DNA of 15,790 nucleotides from Lucifugimonas sp038150225 (GCA_038150225.1 JAYQWG010000042.1:1-15790); one strand, 5' to 3'; positions 5,282 to 13,319 are shown, numbered from the stretch's first letter. Program-made: numbers and translations. Notes: generated by a model not told the origin, from the letters alone.

Positions 5282-7046
5282 GCGCCTGCTCGTATGCCGT
5301 ACGCCTGTCTTCAAGATATTCAGGGACCGGGACATCCCACCAGCCAACTACAGTCGAACCTGAGTTAGGAAAGTCCCTGGCGACTTTCACTTCGACCAGA
5401 GCTGGTCCCCCGTGCCCGAATGCTCGTTTGATTGCCGCCTGAATATCGTCAGGCTTTTCGACTGACTCGGCGTGCAGTCCAAATCCTTTAGCGATTTTTA
5501 CGAAATCCGGCGATTTGGAATCGTCCCAGTCAACGCCGATAGATCGATCCTCACCAAACTCTGCCATTTGCAAATCACGGATCGAATACCAACCGTAGTT
5601 GTTCAACAAAATCACTACTACGTTGATCCCATACTCCATCGCGGTAGCCATTTCCTGCATGGTCATCATGAAATCGCCGTCCCCGACCACGGCAACTACC
5701 TGTTTCTGAGATGCAGCCAGCTTCGCACCGAGCGCTGCCGGATAAGCCCAACCCATGGTCGAGAAACCACCAGAGGTCAGATTTGTCTTTGGCTCGTAGA
5801 ACGGGAATTCAAGAACACATGCTTGTGCATGACCGCTGGACGTGACAACAATCGCGTCTCGATTCAAAACCTCTCGAAGTTCCCGGTAAAACCGTGGAAT
5901 GGTAGATGGAACCGCATCAGAATCACGCAATGGAGCTATTTCATCTAGCCAGATTTCTCTGAGTTCCTGGATTCGAGCGAGGTATTCAGGCTTCGATAAA
6001 TCGCCAGTTGTATCTTCGATTTGATCACTTAGAGATGCTAGTACCTGCTTCGCATCACCAAGTATGGCGACATCGGATTTATAGTTTTTGTTGACCTCAC
6101 GTCCGTCAATGTCGACTTGAATCAAGGTGGTAGTTTCGAGATCGAACGTGGTCCCGTGCCTGAATGAAGATGCGACCTGGTCGGTAAATCTCGTACCTAC
6201 TGCAAGAATCACATCCGACTCCGTTGTGAGTGCATTTCCTATCGACGTGCCTTTTGTACCGAGGTGCCAACCGTACTGAGGGTGATCTTCAGGAAAACAC
6301 CCCTTGGCCTGAAGTGTCGTCACGACTGCAGCACCTGTAATTTCTGCCAGTTGAAGTAACTCTGGTTCTGCGCTCGCGAGAGTGACTCCACCTCCGGCAA
6401 CGATCATAGGTTGCTTTGCGTTAGTCAGGAGTCGCACGGCTTGGTCAACTTCACCGTCCGTCGCCGGTACTGGGCTTGCAGGAATCGATCCAACTTTTTC
6501 AGCTGCTGGCACTTCGCCAGCCTCAGCTTGCAGATCCATCGGTAAGCTCACGAAAGTAGGTCCCGGTCGACCCGTTCCCATTTGTCTGAACGCGCTATCC
6601 ATCGCTTCAAACAATTCTTCGTGAGATCGCGGCCGATAACTTGCTTTGACCAGCGGTTCCATCACAGATGGAATATCGGCAGGTCTCTTGCGTTCGATCT
6701 CCTGTAGTACGCCTCGACCTTCCATATACGTGTGTGTTTCACCCGAGAGGACCATCACTGCCGTCGAATCGACGTAACTGGCACCAAGTCCGACGGTCGT
6801 GTTGAGCGCACCTGGGCCTATCGAGGTGAAAACGGCAAGTGGCTTGCCTGTGACCCGGTAATATCCGTCGGCGAGGTGGACTGCACTTTGTTCGTGACGT
6901 ACCTGGAGAATCTTTATCTCGTCTTGGCTCGTACGAAATGCATCAAGCATTGCGACAATTCCGTGACCGGGAATGCCGACTAGATAAGGGACTGACTCGG
7001 CTAGAAGCCGATCTCGAACAATTTCTCCACCAGTTAGTTCGGGCAA
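5244..7046 (-). CDS. Thiamine-diphosphate-dependent enzyme, acetolactate synthase/IolD-like
   Basis: This 600-residue cytosolic enzyme has the three-domain layout of the acetolactate synthase superfamily. The N-terminal Pyr domain carries the cofactor-activating Glu52 in VRHEQSAVHLADGY. The central domain begins near the GAAVV/TTLQAKG region. The C-terminal PP domain has the thiamine-diphosphate/Mg motif from GDG (455-457) to NN (482-483). The motifs GIPGHG, SIGPGA, VLQEIE and a C-terminal WWDVPVPE recall IolD (trihydroxycyclohexanedione hydrolase) more than biosynthetic IlvB. No small subunit and no inositol genes are nearby, so the reaction is unknown. The start is TTG 7046, with GAGGA 8 bp upstream and no in-frame ATG before the preceding stop. 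It is divergent from the copper cluster. Confidence 0.85.
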   Translation of the reverse strand: MPELTGGEIVRDRLLAESVPYLVGIPGHGIVAMLDAFRTSQDEIKILQVRHEQSAVHLADGYYRVTGKPLAVFTSIGPGALNTTVGLGASYVDSTAVMVLSGETHTYMEGRGVLQEIERKRPADIPSVMEPLVKASYRPRSHEELFEAMDSAFRQMGTGRPGPTFVSLPMDLQAEAGEVPAAEKVGSIPASPVPATDGEVDQAVRLLTNAKQPMIVAGGGVTLASAEPELLQLAEITGAAVVTTLQAKGCFPEDHPQYGWHLGTKGTSIGNALTTESDVILAVGTRFTDQVASSFRHGTTFDLETTTLIQVDIDGREVNKNYKSDVAILGDAKQVLASLSDQIEDTTGDLSKPEYLARIQELREIWLDEIAPLRDSDAVPSTIPRFYRELREVLNRDAIVVTSSGHAQACVLEFPFYEPKTNLTSGGFSTMGWAYPAALGAKLAASQKQVVAVVGDGDFMMTMQEMATAMEYGINVVVILLNNYGWYSIRDLQMAEFGEDRSIGVDWDDSKSPDFVKIAKGFGLHAESVEKPDDIQAAIKRAFGHGGPALVEVKVARDFPNSGSTVVGWWDVPVPEYLEDRRTAYEQARKEIDPPPSVQA

Positions 7047-7087
7047 TAAAAATTCCTCACCATAAAATTACGATCTGTGATTCAGCG

Positions 7088-7104
7088 TGACATCCTTGTC
7101 ATTT
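7088..7104 (+). promoter_or_regulatory. Candidate cop box (CusR/CopR-type copper operator)
   Basis: TGACATCCTTGTCATTT matches the CusR-type box TGACAANNTTGTCATTT at every specified position except one (T for A at the sixth base). It also forms a perfect inverted repeat TGACA-TCCT-TGTCA. It lies 62 bp upstream of the GTG of the first copper-cluster gene, in the region divergent from the thiamine enzyme. No CusRS/CopRS pair is in the window. Confidence 0.5.
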
Positions 7105-7116
7105 AGGCTGAACGGA

Positions 7117-7131
7117 CTCGATGTGATCGAG
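7117..7131. promoter_or_regulatory. Palindrome CTCGAT-GTG-ATCGAG before the copper cluster
   Basis: Perfect 6-bp inverted repeats lie around a 3-bp centre, 15 bp downstream of the cop box and 35 bp before the GTG of the first gene. It could be a second operator or a leader hairpin. The binding factor is unknown. Confidence 0.35.
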
Positions 7132-7165
7132 CCGCAATCGTAACCTCAAGGGCTGGACAATTCAC

Positions 7166-7588
7166 GTGTTTGCGACTGTCCACATATGGAATAAGCAGGT
7201 CAAAAGCCTGTTTGTTGTCGCGCTCCCGGTTTTGATGGTTCTCGGAGTGCTAACTCCGATTGTTGGTCCGTCGATCGACCACCACTATGCTGACAGGATC
7301 CCTATTCACGCCCATATCTTGAATGGAGAAGTCACTAACGAGCATGATCACTCGCTTGCGAACCATGACCACCAGGAAGGTTTCTCAGGTGATGGTGTAT
7401 CGCTCGCAATCGGTACTGTGAACAGTACGGGTGGCTCAGCTGGACTTGTTGGCATATTGACGCTCGACAATGAGATTGTGCGAGACATTGAACCAGTAGC
7501 ACTGGTCTTCGATATCGAACACGAATTGATTGGTCGAGTGGAATCACCGCGCCCAAGACCGCCACGAGTCTCTTATCTCCCCCTGTAA
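7166..7588 (+). CDS. His-rich membrane-anchored protein, first gene of copper cluster
   Basis: This is a 140-residue protein starting at GTG (weak AAGGG 13 bp upstream). One hydrophobic N-terminal segment (about residues 14-36, SLFVVALPVLMVLGVLTPIV) is a signal peptide or anchor. A His-rich stretch follows (DHHYADRIPIHAHIL, then NEHDHSLANHDHQ), suited to binding copper or another transition metal outside the membrane. The C-terminal half is predicted beta-like and ends in a Pro/Arg-rich PRPRPPR tail. I recognise no named family. The metal role rests on the histidines and the copper-related neighbours downstream on the same strand, 41 bp away. Confidence 0.7.
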   Translation: MFATVHIWNKQVKSLFVVALPVLMVLGVLTPIVGPSIDHHYADRIPIHAHILNGEVTNEHDHSLANHDHQEGFSGDGVSLAIGTVNSTGGSAGLVGILTLDNEIVRDIEPVALVFDIEHELIGRVESPRPRPPRVSYLPL

Positions 7589-7600
7589 ATGCTTTTCGAT

Positions 7601-7619
7601 CCGGTTCAACCGGTTTTTT
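7601..7619 (+). terminator. Weak hairpin plus T6 between copper-cluster genes 1 and 2
   Basis: CCGG-TTCAA-CCGG is followed directly by six T. The stem is only 4 bp, so at most partial termination or attenuation is expected. The T-run overlaps the Shine-Dalgarno region of the next gene. The sequence also reads as the palindrome CCGGTT-C-AACCGG, which could be an operator. Confidence 0.3.
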
Positions 7620-7629
7620 GGAGATAGAG

Positions 7630-8676
7630 ATGAATTACAAAGCGACGCGCATTCGCGCAGTCTTACTGGCTTTGGTCGCGTTTGCGATTTTTGGATCTGG
7701 CACTGTGCTTGCGCACGAAGGCCGGGATGTAGGTGACTACAACTTCGTTGTCGGGTTTATCAATGAACCAGCCATCGAAGGGATGATCAACGGTGTTTCG
7801 ATCCGTGTGACAGGACCAAAAGTCGATGATCACGACCACATGGACCACTCGCACAACGACTCAATGAAAATGGGCACCGAGATTGATCTTGTTTCGCACG
7901 GTGGTGTATTTGTAAACGAACTTGCTGCCGGCGGACAATATGAATTCACGTTTGGTCATGAGTTCGACGATTTGACCGTGCCGTTCCACGCTCACCCGAA
8001 CGAAATTGCGGGAACGATAATGATTGGACATGACAACCCTGCAGCCGAAATGGTGATGGTTGAAATCAAAGAAAACGGGTTCTCACCGAATATGGTCATG
8101 ATTCAGCCTGGAACAACAGTGATGTTCATGAACACTCTTGGCGACGCGACGGTTGTTATGAGTGGTCCACTCGGCGAAGTGGAACCGGTTGAACAATCCC
8201 ATTCGGGAGATCGAGCGCCAATATCTGGATTACTTGATCTACAGGTCGATGTCACGCATATTGCCTCGGAAGTTTCACAAGTAATGACTCTGAAAGAAGC
8301 GTTTGGTGATGCAGGCCACTACAAGGCTGAATTCATCCCGACCTCACCCGGTCCGTACCGATTCAGGTTCTTTGGAGATGTCGAAGGAACCCAGATTAAC
8401 GAGGTGTTCGAGTCCAGCAACACCACGTTCGACGAGGTGACTCCTGCGAACGATGTTCAGTTCCCTGTTCAGCTTGCAGCACCTCGTGAAACGGAAAACG
8501 CCGCACGAGGTGCGCTAGACGCGGCAAGACTCGCAACGCAAGATGCCAGTGACGCTTCGAGTGCTGCTTCAACCGCAACAATCTTGGGAATCATCGCAGT
8601 AGTACTGGGACTCGGCGGGCTGGTCCTCGGTGGTCTCGCTTATCAGCGTTCTGGTGGTAGAAGTTCGTCGGTTTGA
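7630..8676 (+). CDS. Exported cupredoxin-like protein with C-terminal membrane anchor
   Basis: This protein has 348 residues from ATG 7630 (GGAG about 7 bp upstream; the in-frame TTG at 7618 overlaps that site and is not favoured). A signal peptide ends near VLA28, so mature protein starts at His29. Residues 29-62 and about 198-262 look like two halves of one beta domain (DYNFVVGFINEPAIEG; then MTLKEAFGDAGHYKAEFIPT and PYRFRFFG). Between them lie a His/Met cluster (68-81) and a cupredoxin-like region with FHAHPNEIAG (119-128) and FSPNMVMIQPGTTVMFMN (151-168). The protein contains no cysteine, so a classical blue type-1 copper site is absent. An Ala-rich helical linker leads to a transmembrane helix (about 317-338). 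It probably binds copper on the outer face of the membrane. Confidence 0.8.
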   Translation: MNYKATRIRAVLLALVAFAIFGSGTVLAHEGRDVGDYNFVVGFINEPAIEGMINGVSIRVTGPKVDDHDHMDHSHNDSMKMGTEIDLVSHGGVFVNELAAGGQYEFTFGHEFDDLTVPFHAHPNEIAGTIMIGHDNPAAEMVMVEIKENGFSPNMVMIQPGTTVMFMNTLGDATVVMSGPLGEVEPVEQSHSGDRAPISGLLDLQVDVTHIASEVSQVMTLKEAFGDAGHYKAEFIPTSPGPYRFRFFGDVEGTQINEVFESSNTTFDEVTPANDVQFPVQLAAPRETENAARGALDAARLATQDASDASSAASTATILGIIAVVLGLGGLVLGGLAYQRSGGRSSSV

Positions 8677-8697
8677 GCTAGATAACAGGAAACCAAC

Positions 8698-8889
8698 ATG
8701 AGATCGATACTCATCGAAAACAGTCCATTCAACACACTGCTTCACGGCGTTGGTGGAGCTTATGACGAATTGATTATTTTCGGCGGTATCGGTCTTTTGT
8801 TGGTTGGTGTTGGCGTTTTGTCCTGGCGAGCCTCTAAGGACAAAGAGCGAAGAAGGAAAGCCCGACGAGATAGGAAATCCAAAAGTTGA
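8698..8889 (+). CDS. Small single-span membrane protein in copper cluster
   Basis: This 63-residue protein has AGGA 7 bp before its ATG. It has a short polar N-terminus, one transmembrane helix (about 25-43, LIIFGGIGLLLVGVGVLSW) and a strongly basic C-terminal tail (KDKERRRKARRDRKSKS), which implies an N-out, C-in topology. Its stop codon overlaps the TTG start of the CopC-CopD fusion (TTGA), indicating translational coupling. I recognise no family; a subunit or assembly partner of the downstream protein is plausible. Confidence 0.75.
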   Translation: MRSILIENSPFNTLLHGVGGAYDELIIFGGIGLLLVGVGVLSWRASKDKERRRKARRDRKSKS

Positions 8890-11168
8890 TCTCTCGTCGC
8901 TGGCTCTTGATCGGTTTAGTCGCGTTAAGCGTGATTGCTGTCGCTCACTTGAATACTGGCCGAGCGAGTGCGCACGCGAACCAGATCGATTCATCTCCGG
9001 CTCCAAATACCGAGCTGGAAACGTCACCTGAGAGAGTAATTATTTGGTTCAGTGAACCAATTGAAGACAACTTCAGCGTTATTTCGGTTTTGGATTCCGC
9101 TGCCAACCAGGTTGATTTAGGTGACTCTGCACTTGACCCGTCTGAGCCAACCGCAATGTCGGTTGGACTACCAGCGCTAGAAAACGGGACTTACACAGTA
9201 GTTTGGAAGAACCTGTCGGCTGTTGATGGTCACAAGGTGATCGGATCATTCGTTTTCGCTGTTGGTGAACCGATTTCTGCCGGTGCGCAGCTCAATGTCG
9301 CTGAGCAGCCGTTACTGCAGTCTGTAGCTGACCCGTGGATGCGCTGGATAGTCTTCCTCGCAGCAACGCTAATCATTGGTGGACTGATCTTCGAGGTACT
9401 GGTTTCCGTTCCAGTCGTGTATTCCGATTCATCACGGGATTCCTGGCATACGGCGGGCGTTGCGACTTCAAGAAAGTGGAAAACGCTGTCGTTGTTCGCG
9501 TTCACCGCATTGCTTCTCTCACTCTTCGGTCAGCTAATTCAGCAAGCCTCAGTTTTGAATGAGATACCCGCTTTCCTGGTCGATACCGAGATGATTTCCG
9601 GGGTTATCTCCAACAGCAGTTGGGGGCAGTTCTGGTCATACAGGTTGCTTGCTGTGCTGGTTTTAGGAGCACTTCTTTTTGCCCGTCAAAAGCTGTTTGA
9701 CGCCGAAGGCGATGAGATTACTGGTGATTCGGTAGTTGCACAGATTTCGGCTGTTGTAGGGCTCGTGTTTCTTGCGCTGATTTCGATTCGCAGTCACAAC
9801 GCAGCGTCTCCGGTCGAGATCAAGGCTTTCGCGACTGCGACAGATTTCATTCACCTGGTATCAGCGACCATTTGGTTAGGCGGGATTGCGTATTTGGCCC
9901 TTGCGGTTTCGGTGATGAAATCGGAGCTAGGACACGACGATTTTGTTCAAGTTCTAAAACAAACGATCGCACGTTTCACACCCATCGCGCTGATAAGTGG
10001 GTTCGTTCTCGTCGCAACCGGTTCATTCGCCACTTACCTACAGGTCACGGATCCCGCAGCGATGCGCACACCATACGGCTGGGTGCTTGCGCTGAAACTT
10101 TTTTTTATCGCTCCCCTGATTGTTCTGGCAGTCGTAAACGGTTTCCGACTGGCGAAAAAGATCGGAATCGGGGGCGAGACCAGATTCGGCCGCTCGGTTC
10201 TAATTGAAGCTGGAATGGGAATCATCATTCTTCTTACGGTGGCATGGCTTGCCAGCCTTGAACCGGCACGCCAGTACGCGGGAAGAACCGGACTTGGTGT
10301 CGAAGACGAGGTGACTTTCGACGATACTGCCGACGGCACCGCATTTGATGTCACCATCACACCAGGTCAGATCGGGCAAAACGATGTTCGTGTCGAATTG
10401 AGCGATATTACAGAGCGACCGATCGATAACGCCGTTGATGTTCGAGTTCGCCTCAAATTCCTTGATGATGATCTGGGTGAACCGCTGGTTTCACTGGACG
10501 ATCAAGGCGCGGGAGTGTGGATTCTCAACGATGCCACACTGAACATTGCTGGTGGTTACCAGGCAGAAATCGTAGTCCAACGACCTGATGCTTTTGACGC
10601 TCGCACCGCCTTCAGGTTCGACGCCCAGTCATCTGCTACTGCTACGAGCACTATCGAACCCGACACTGACACAGCGAACACTATATTTGGTGTTCAGCTA
10701 CTACTGATCGGAGGCTTTGTTGTACTGGTGGGCCTCCGAGGATTACTACCTTGCCTGTTTGGTCGCGTGAATCGGCAACCGGTGATGATCGTGCCCGGGG
10801 TCGTTGTTGGTGTAATCGGCATCCTATTGGTTGCCAATGTTCAGTTTTTCAGACTGGGTCTTGAAGAAAACCTGCGAAATCCATTCCCGCCGACGTCGGA
10901 ATCAGTAGCTACAGGTTCGCCGGTCTACACCGAAAACTGCGCGGTGTGCCACGGCACGAGCGGTCTTGGGGATGGACCGGGAGGGCAAGGACTACCGAAA
11001 CTGCCTGCCGATCTTTTTGTGCACGTGCCGTTGCACAGTGACACGATTCTTTTTGAGTTCATCCGTGACGGAATAGCCGAATCAGGAATGCCCGGCCAAG
11101 ATGGCATCTTGAGCGATGACGAGATGTGGCATCTCGTCAACTACCTGCGAGCGGAATTCGAACGCTAA
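8886..11168 (+). CDS. CopC-CopD-YtkA-like-cytochrome c fusion protein
   Basis: This 760-residue membrane protein joins four parts. A signal peptide ends at ASA29. The CopC domain follows with mature N-terminal His30 and the DGH motif (114-116), the usual Cu(II) ligand region. The polytopic CopD domain (about 150-460) has SHNAAS (His304) and DFIHLVSATIWLGG (320-333). A beta domain resembling YtkA/FixH (about 471-578) is followed by two membrane helices and a C-terminal class I cytochrome c with CAVCH (Cys685, Cys688, His689) and axial Met735 in SGMPGQDG. It probably imports or handles copper while exchanging electrons outside the membrane. The TTG start is supported by AGGAA 9 bp upstream and by TTGA overlap with the previous gene. 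The gene converges on the CoA-transferase gene with a 4-bp overlap. Confidence 0.9.
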   Translation: MISRRWLLIGLVALSVIAVAHLNTGRASAHANQIDSSPAPNTELETSPERVIIWFSEPIEDNFSVISVLDSAANQVDLGDSALDPSEPTAMSVGLPALENGTYTVVWKNLSAVDGHKVIGSFVFAVGEPISAGAQLNVAEQPLLQSVADPWMRWIVFLAATLIIGGLIFEVLVSVPVVYSDSSRDSWHTAGVATSRKWKTLSLFAFTALLLSLFGQLIQQASVLNEIPAFLVDTEMISGVISNSSWGQFWSYRLLAVLVLGALLFARQKLFDAEGDEITGDSVVAQISAVVGLVFLALISIRSHNAASPVEIKAFATATDFIHLVSATIWLGGIAYLALAVSVMKSELGHDDFVQVLKQTIARFTPIALISGFVLVATGSFATYLQVTDPAAMRTPYGWVLALKLFFIAPLIVLAVVNGFRLAKKIGIGGETRFGRSVLIEAGMGIIILLTVAWLASLEPARQYAGRTGLGVEDEVTFDDTADGTAFDVTITPGQIGQNDVRVELSDITERPIDNAVDVRVRLKFLDDDLGEPLVSLDDQGAGVWILNDATLNIAGGYQAEIVVQRPDAFDARTAFRFDAQSSATATSTIEPDTDTANTIFGVQLLLIGGFVVLVGLRGLLPCLFGRVNRQPVMIVPGVVVGVIGILLVANVQFFRLGLEENLRNPFPPTSESVATGSPVYTENCAVCHGTSGLGDGPGGQGLPKLPADLFVHVPLHSDTILFEFIRDGIAESGMPGQDGILSDDEMWHLVNYLRAEFER

Positions 11169-12394
11169 CCTTGGTGCTTTGCAGCAGCACCCGATTCGAT
11201 CAGATCAGCAATTTCAGCAGAATTAATACCTGCTTCAGCAAGAACTTCTTCGGTGTGCTGTCCTAGCAAAGGGGCGTGACGGGTTATTCGTCCCGGTGTC
11301 CCGTACAGCTTGGCAGCTAAGCCAATGTTTTTCACGGTTCCAGCGGTAGGGTGCTCGAGTGGAGCCTGCATTCCACGGTCCAAGACCTGCGGGTCTGACC
11401 AGACCTCTGACATATTCAGAATTGGGCCTGCTGGCACTCCTGCCTCTTCGAGGACTTCCAACCACTCAGCGGATGCCTTGGTTACAAGAGTTTTTTCGAG
11501 TTCGACTTCAAGATCTGCACGATTAACGAGTCGACCGGCGTTGTCCTTGAACTCGTCACGCTCGATCAGGTCAGCTCGACCAAGAGCATTAGCGAATCGT
11601 TCCCAGTTTGATTGGTTGGGGGCGCCGACGTTGATGTGTCCGTTTTGCGTCTTCAGCGCCTGGTAAGGGGCAGAATTACGGTGAGATGACCCCAGCGGTC
11701 CTGCAACTTCACCGGTAGCGAAATAGCCTGCTGATTCCCACACCGTGTAAGCAATTGCTGCTTCCAGCAACGACACTTCGAGATACTGACCCTCACCGGT
11801 TTTCAGTTTATTGATGTATGCGGTGAGAATTCCGTAAGTCGAAAACATCCCGGCGTTCATGTCAGCAATTGGGACACCAACTTTCACCGGTGGTGATCCC
11901 GGAACACCAGTGAAACTCATCAGACCACTCATACCCTGGGCGACGAGATCGAATCCTCCACGCTTGGCGTACGGACCAGTTCGACCGAAGCCAGAAATCG
12001 AACAGTAGATGAGACCCGGATTGATCTTCTTCAGTTCTTCGTACCCAAGTCCAAGTCGCTCCATCGTGCCCGTTCGGTAGTTCTCGATAACCACATCGGC
12101 GTCGGCGACCAGCTTCTTCATGGCCTCGACGCCGGCTTGCTCCTTGAAATTCAGAACTACGCTTCGCTTGTTTCGGTTCATTGCAAGGAAAGCTGCGGAT
12201 TCCGTGTCGATGAATGGCGGTCCCATTCTTCGAGTGTCGTCGCCACCGTTCGGTTTCTCGATCTTGATTACGTCCGCACCCATGTCTGCGAGGAGCATCG
12301 AACAAAATGGTCCAGCGAGAATTTGCGAGCAATCGAGGACTTTGACGCCCTTGAGGGCTTCGGGCATACCGGCAGGATTTGGAAGAGTTTGCAT
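11165..12394 (-). CDS. CaiB/BaiF family (class III) CoA-transferase
   Basis: This 409-residue cytosolic protein transfers CoA between carboxylic acids. Visible family features are the N-terminal LKGVKVLDCSQILAGPFCSMLLADMGADVIKIE block (15-46), NRNKRSVVLN, VVIENYRTGTMERLGLGY, and the catalytic Asp149 in RGGFDLVAQGMSG, corresponding to Asp169 of formyl-CoA transferase and CaiB. Length is normal for the family. Substrates cannot be read from sequence. The ATG at 12394 lacks a clear Shine-Dalgarno; an internal ATG at 12367 is an alternative that still keeps the fold. It is divergent from an SDR gene, so both may belong to one organic-acid pathway. Confidence 0.92.
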   Translation of the reverse strand: MQTLPNPAGMPEALKGVKVLDCSQILAGPFCSMLLADMGADVIKIEKPNGGDDTRRMGPPFIDTESAAFLAMNRNKRSVVLNFKEQAGVEAMKKLVADADVVIENYRTGTMERLGLGYEELKKINPGLIYCSISGFGRTGPYAKRGGFDLVAQGMSGLMSFTGVPGSPPVKVGVPIADMNAGMFSTYGILTAYINKLKTGEGQYLEVSLLEAAIAYTVWESAGYFATGEVAGPLGSSHRNSAPYQALKTQNGHINVGAPNQSNWERFANALGRADLIERDEFKDNAGRLVNRADLEVELEKTLVTKASAEWLEVLEEAGVPAGPILNMSEVWSDPQVLDRGMQAPLEHPTAGTVKNIGLAAKLYGTPGRITRHAPLLGQHTEEVLAEAGINSAEIADLIESGAAAKHQG

Positions 12395-12500
12395 TGGAAA
12401 CGGACTAAATAGATGATTCGTGGTGGATGAATTTTCGACCGAGAAATTCTAGACCCGTATTGAGGGCGTGGGGTGCGTAACTTGTGAGGTTTATGTCTGA

Positions 12501-12506
12501 GATAAT
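12501..12506 (+). promoter_or_regulatory. Possible -10 element for the SDR gene
   Basis: GATAAT differs from TATAAT at one base and lies 49 bp before the SDR start, in the divergent region shared with the CoA-transferase. No -35 with standard spacing is seen. Confidence 0.25.
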
Positions 12507-12554
12507 CCCGCCAGTTGAATCAAATCTACAAATTGCAGTCGAGCGGAGTAATCA

Positions 12555-13319
12555 ATGTTCAATCTTGAAGGCAAAGTCGCTTTCGTCACCGGTGGTAACG
12601 GTGGAATAGGACTTGGAATGGCAAAAGGGTTCATCGAACACGGAGCTTCAGTAACTCTCGCAGCTCGAAACGAAGAGAAGCTGGCAAGTGCTGTAAATGA
12701 GATCGCGGACATGGGTGTGGCAGACCGTGTTATGTCTGTTGCATGTGACGTGGTTGATCGAGATTCCATCCAAGCGGCTCTTGACGCGACTGTCGAAAAA
12801 TTTGGCGGAGTCGACATTGTTGTGAACAACGCTGGAACCAACCGTCGAGCTGACGAACCTCACTTACTGTCGGACGAAGCCTGGCGCGATGTAATCGACA
12901 CCAATCTCACGAGCATGCACAACGTTACATCGCTGGCGTTCCCACTGATGAAAGAACGCGGTGGTGGCAAGTTCATCAACATTGGATCGATGATGTCGAT
13001 ATTTGGCTCTCCATATGCGCCTGCCTACGCTGCAAGCAAGGGGGGTGTCGTTCAGTACACAAAGAGCTGTGCCGTTGCATGGGCGAAGTACAACGTCCAG
13101 GTCAACGCCATCCTTCCAGGCTGGATCGTTACCGAGATGACCGATGAGTTTGGTCGGCTCTTCCCTGATCGATACGCGCTTATCGAAGGACGGACTCCCG
13201 CAGGGCGTTGGGGACAACCGGTAGATCTGGCGGGTACAGCCGTGTTCCTCGCATCGGACGCCTCACAGTTCGTAACCGGTGTTTCGATCCCTATCGATGG
13301 TGGATACAGCGTTCAATAA
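12555..13319 (+). CDS. SDR family NAD(P)-dependent oxidoreductase
   Basis: This is a classical short-chain dehydrogenase/reductase of 254 residues, the usual length. It has the nucleotide-binding TGGNGGIG (12-19), NNAG (91-94), and the catalytic tetrad Asn117, Ser145, Tyr158 and Lys162 (YAASK). PGWIVTEM and the C-terminal FVTGVSIPIDGGYSV are typical. Arg38 after the second strand (LAARN) and Asp65 in CDV suggest NADP(H) preference, but this is a weak inference. It resembles gluconate 5-dehydrogenase and FabG-like enzymes; the substrate is unknown. The ATG has GGAG 6 bp upstream. A methyltransferase starts 5 bp downstream, suggesting an operon. Confidence 0.92.
   Translation: MFNLEGKVAFVTGGNGGIGLGMAKGFIEHGASVTLAARNEEKLASAVNEIADMGVADRVMSVACDVVDRDSIQAALDATVEKFGGVDIVVNNAGTNRRADEPHLLSDEAWRDVIDTNLTSMHNVTSLAFPLMKERGGGKFINIGSMMSIFGSPYAPAYAASKGGVVQYTKSCAVAWAKYNVQVNAILPGWIVTEMTDEFGRLFPDRYALIEGRTPAGRWGQPVDLAGTAVFLASDASQFVTGVSIPIDGGYSVQ

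Noticed and set aside
8569..9027. 152-codon minus-strand ORF
   Set aside because: It lies opposite the cupredoxin, 63-aa and CopC coding starts, and its Ser/Arg/Thr-rich translation is typical of an antisense frame.
5244..12394. Oxalate degradation pair (thiamine enzyme as oxalyl-CoA decarboxylase with the CaiB-type protein as formyl-CoA transferase)
   Set aside because: The thiamine enzyme lacks the look of oxalyl-CoA decarboxylase, is ALS/IolD-like, and is separated from the CoA-transferase by the copper cluster.
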